This document shows positions 5,900 through 7,623 of a stretch of DNA of 7,623 bases, piece by piece. The position numbers and the translations under genes are program-made. Source of the stretch: Candidatus Thorarchaeota archaeon (GTDB taxonomy: Archaea; Asgardarchaeota; Thorarchaeia; Thorarchaeales; Thorarchaeaceae). The stretch is taken from NCBI GenBank assembly GCA_018238825.1, contig JABCSP010000100.1, positions 1 through 7,623 on the forward strand, in the 5' to 3' direction. The notes under the pieces were generated by a model. The model was given only the letters and a program-made list of their open reading frames with translations, had not been told where the DNA came from and searched no databases. Every line of letters begins with the position of its first letter. Position 1 is the stretch's first letter.

Positions 5900-6871
5900 A
5901 TGGGCGGAATTCTGAAACGGACCCGTCTTGATCAAATACCCTCACTCTCAGATAATGTCCAGTCACAGCTTGTGAAGATTGGTATAACAACCGCGGAACT
6001 ACTTGCACATAGTGTTCCAGAAATTATATCGTCCGGAATTGAAATTTCAAAAGAGAGGTCACTGAAAATTATCCGACTTGCAAAACAGACAATTGGCATC
6101 AGTGGATTCAAGACTAGTTTTGAAATGAAGGAGAGGAATGTCCCCCTTCTTGGAACGGGTTTCGATTGTATCGATAAATCTCTTGGTGGAGGTTTTCGGT
6201 CTGAGAGCATCGTAGAAATTCAAGGGCAACAATGGGCTGGAAAAACGCTAATGTGTGCCCATCTAGCGATACAAGCACAATTGGTGGAAACAGATAATGG
6301 TTCTGTACCAAAGGTAATCTGGTACGATACTGACCAAAGTTATAGAAAGAAGAGAATCATGGAGATTGCTTACAGATATCGGATGGATCCCAAAGTAGCT
6401 TTGAAGAATGTCATTATAGTAGATGTGAAAAAGAGGGGATTTTTGGAACCAAATTTTGAGTCCGTACGTAAAGCTCTTGCAAAACACCACGTATCTCTAG
6501 TTATTGTAGATTCATTTTGGGGTGTATCGAAACACCAAGAGAATCATTCTACATCTTCAGGGGTTCTCGAAAATATTAGTCGGATAAGTAAACCAACTGG
6601 TTCGATCTTCGTATTTACTAAGAAGTTGCGATATGGGTTCAGTAGAAGTATGTTCCATGAATATGAACGAAGTGGTTCTCAGTCTTCGATGATCGATTAT
6701 GTTCTTCATCTACAGCTCATAGAAGAGGGAGAGAGAAATGTGGTTTCAACCGATTGCCATGATGGTCTGCATACAGAATGTAAACTACATATTGGCAATG
6801 GTGGTTTCTTTGGAAGTCGTACATCTCGAAATAAGGAAACAACACGAGTACAAAGATATCTTAATTCATAA
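5900..6871 (+). CDS. Divergent RadA/Rad51-family ATPase paralogue (323 aa)
   Basis: This is a RecA-fold ATPase with the archaeal RadA architecture. Residues 10-65 form a helix-hairpin-helix-like N-terminal domain (IPSLSDNV..LVKIGITTAELLA). The linker GFKTS (69-73) sits where RadA has its F-x-x-A polymerisation motif, with Ser replacing Ala. The core follows: LGGGF (95-99), Walker A GQQWAGKT (109-116), KVIWYDTDQSY (138-148) and Walker B SLVIVDS (199-205). Two departures stand out: the catalytic-glutamate position of DTEGTF-type motifs is Asp145, and the loop 1 and loop 2 DNA-binding signatures (GRGxLAxRQ, TNQV) are absent (TKKL at 240-243). It probably binds ATP but may not be a strand-exchange recombinase. 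Canonical RadA is of similar length. It follows the giant gene by one base and is probably co-translated with it. ATG 5900 was chosen because homology starts just after it; GTG 5891 is possible. Confidence 0.85.
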   Translation: MGGILKRTRLDQIPSLSDNVQSQLVKIGITTAELLAHSVPEIISSGIEISKERSLKIIRLAKQTIGISGFKTSFEMKERNVPLLGTGFDCIDKSLGGGFRSESIVEIQGQQWAGKTLMCAHLAIQAQLVETDNGSVPKVIWYDTDQSYRKKRIMEIAYRYRMDPKVALKNVIIVDVKKRGFLEPNFESVRKALAKHHVSLVIVDSFWGVSKHQENHSTSSGVLENISRISKPTGSIFVFTKKLRYGFSRSMFHEYERSGSQSSMIDYVLHLQLIEEGERNVVSTDCHDGLHTECKLHIGNGGFFGSRTSRNKETTRVQRYLNS

Positions 6872-6977
6872 TCTCTTTAGAAATTGGCAAGCTTCTATAT
6901 GTGCCTGAAATGGAATATCCAGATTTACGCATAGCTCCTCTTCATTGTCACCTATTGAAAGAAGATTTTGATTTTCT
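6872..6977. other. Short convergent intergenic region
   Basis: This gap of 106 bases separates two convergent genes. No strong hairpin is seen. A T-rich stretch at 6965-6978 on the plus strand could end transcription of the operon in archaeal fashion, but the support is weak. Confidence 0.4.
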
Positions 6978-7623
6978 CTAGGATCGAGTATCCAATAACT
7001 TACTAATTTTATTCATTACAGACTCAGTATTCAAAGGTGGTTCAGCTCCAATAGCAGTTTTCCAGATATGATCAAGCAACTTTTGATTCAAACCCCGTTC
7101 ATTCATAGCTAAGAATTGTTCTATGGCTGCAAGTCCTGTGAGTACCTGTTCTATCAATCTGACATATTCATATCTAATCGAAAGACTGTTCTCTTGTGCA
7201 GAACGAATGACTTGGGGGGTTGTTACCTTTGATTCAAACAAATACTTCGCTTTTTTTGGTGTAATTCTTCGTGTTGAAAAATCAGCATTGTCTGTTTGGA
7301 GTTTCCATAATTCAGCGTCCTGTTCATTTGCGAATAATCTAGATCCCTTCTCGCCAATTCTTCTTTCTGCAATTACAAGAGTATTGTCGAATAAAGGAGG
7401 GTAAAGCTTCAGTCCCCTGAATGGTTTAATTCCAAACACCATTACTCCCATTTTGCGTAGAAGCCGTTTGTGCCTATCAGGGACCTCAGATGGTAACAGT
7501 GATTCCTTACCAAATCGCGTGACAAGAAATCCCGACACAAAAGTTATTGTCCTATAATCAAACTTGAGGTCCCAGATTGACTCAAGCCTAATTCCTTTCT
7601 TCTCTTGATTTCCTTCTACTAAG
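6978..7623 (-). CDS. Unrecognised protein, C-terminal 214 residues (5' end beyond window)
   Basis: The frame is open from the TAG at 6980-6978 up to the right edge of the window. The GTG at 7538 is probably not the true start because coding-like sequence continues upstream (KKGIRLESIWDLKFDYRTIT). The visible part seems to have a strand-rich first half (FVSGFLVTRFG, KMGVMVFGIKPFRGLKLYPP, LVIAERRIGEKGSRLFA) and a helical C-terminal half (SIRYEYVRLIEQVLTGLAAI, LNQKLLDHIWKTAIG, ESVMNKISKLLDTRS). There are no membrane segments and no motif that I can assign. It is convergent with the RadA-like operon, so it has its own promoter beyond the window. Codon use looks similar to that of the operon, so it could belong to the same accessory region. 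A relationship in function is not shown. Confidence 0.65.
   Translation of the reverse strand, partial: LVEGNQEKKGIRLESIWDLKFDYRTITFVSGFLVTRFGKESLLPSEVPDRHKRLLRKMGVMVFGIKPFRGLKLYPPLFDNTLVIAERRIGEKGSRLFANEQDAELWKLQTDNADFSTRRITPKKAKYLFESKVTTPQVIRSAQENSLSIRYEYVRLIEQVLTGLAAIEQFLAMNERGLNQKLLDHIWKTAIGAEPPLNTESVMNKISKLLDTRS

Noticed and set aside
1516..6677. 14-base identical match TGAACGAAGTGGTT at 1516-1529 and 6664-6677, considered as attachment-site direct repeats around the operon
   Set aside because: The second copy is inside the RadA-like coding sequence and the match does not extend; likely coincidence.
7123..7404. Plus-strand open frame of 93 codons
   Set aside because: It is opposite the longer minus-strand frame that is open to the window edge; no supporting signal.
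1..7623. CRISPR array, tRNA, rRNA or complete insertion sequence
   Set aside because: I found no regularly spaced repeats, no cloverleaf-like sequence and no intact transposase; only the IS607 TnpA remnant is present.

Overview
The window looks archaeal. The clearest sign is a RadA/Rad51-type ATPase that has the N-terminal helix-hairpin-helix region, the linker and the RecA core typical of archaeal RadA. A short reading frame that begins like an archaeal geranylgeranyl-reductase-type flavoprotein, AT-rich TATA-like stretches upstream of genes and a few TTG starts fit with this. I cannot name the lineage; an Asgard-like or other mesophilic archaeon is only a guess. Base composition changes along the window: by eye the left-end sensor gene is richer in G+C than the long central operon, which suggests the operon may have a different origin.

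Layout. Positions 1-689 (minus strand) hold a two-gene unit: a 75-residue orphan protein with a strong Shine-Dalgarno sequence, whose TGA stop overlaps the TTG start of a membrane-anchored PAS sensor protein that runs off the left edge. Positions 690-960 are AT-rich and probably contain promoters. Positions 961-1451 are a graveyard: a remnant beginning like an FAD-dependent reductase, then an IS607-family serine recombinase (TnpA) that keeps its DNA-binding head and its C-terminal end but has lost the catalytic middle and changed frame. Positions 1452-1620 contain a TATA-like stretch and a 7-bp inverted repeat just before the central operon.

The core of the window is a two-gene operon at 1621-6871. 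Gene A encodes a protein of about 1425 residues that I do not recognise as a whole. It contains what looks like a PD-(D/E)XK nuclease of the RecB/Cas4 type (E368, D379, D409-x-K411, Q462/Y466), followed by a RecA-like fold in which the P-loop and Walker B aspartate have been lost, and then some 500 unassigned C-terminal residues. Gene B, one base downstream and with a strong Shine-Dalgarno sequence, is a divergent RadA paralogue with an intact Walker A (GQQWAGKT) and Walker B but lacking the recognisable DNA-binding loop signatures of RadA. The inactive RecA-like domain of gene A resembles the core of gene B, so the pair may form a mixed active/inactive ATPase assembly that controls a nuclease, comparable in logic to AddAB or other nuclease-ATPase complexes. 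Its role (defence, recombination or mobile-element maintenance) is inference.

The right end (6978-7623, minus strand) is the C-terminal 214 residues of an unrecognised protein that continues past the edge and is convergent with the operon.
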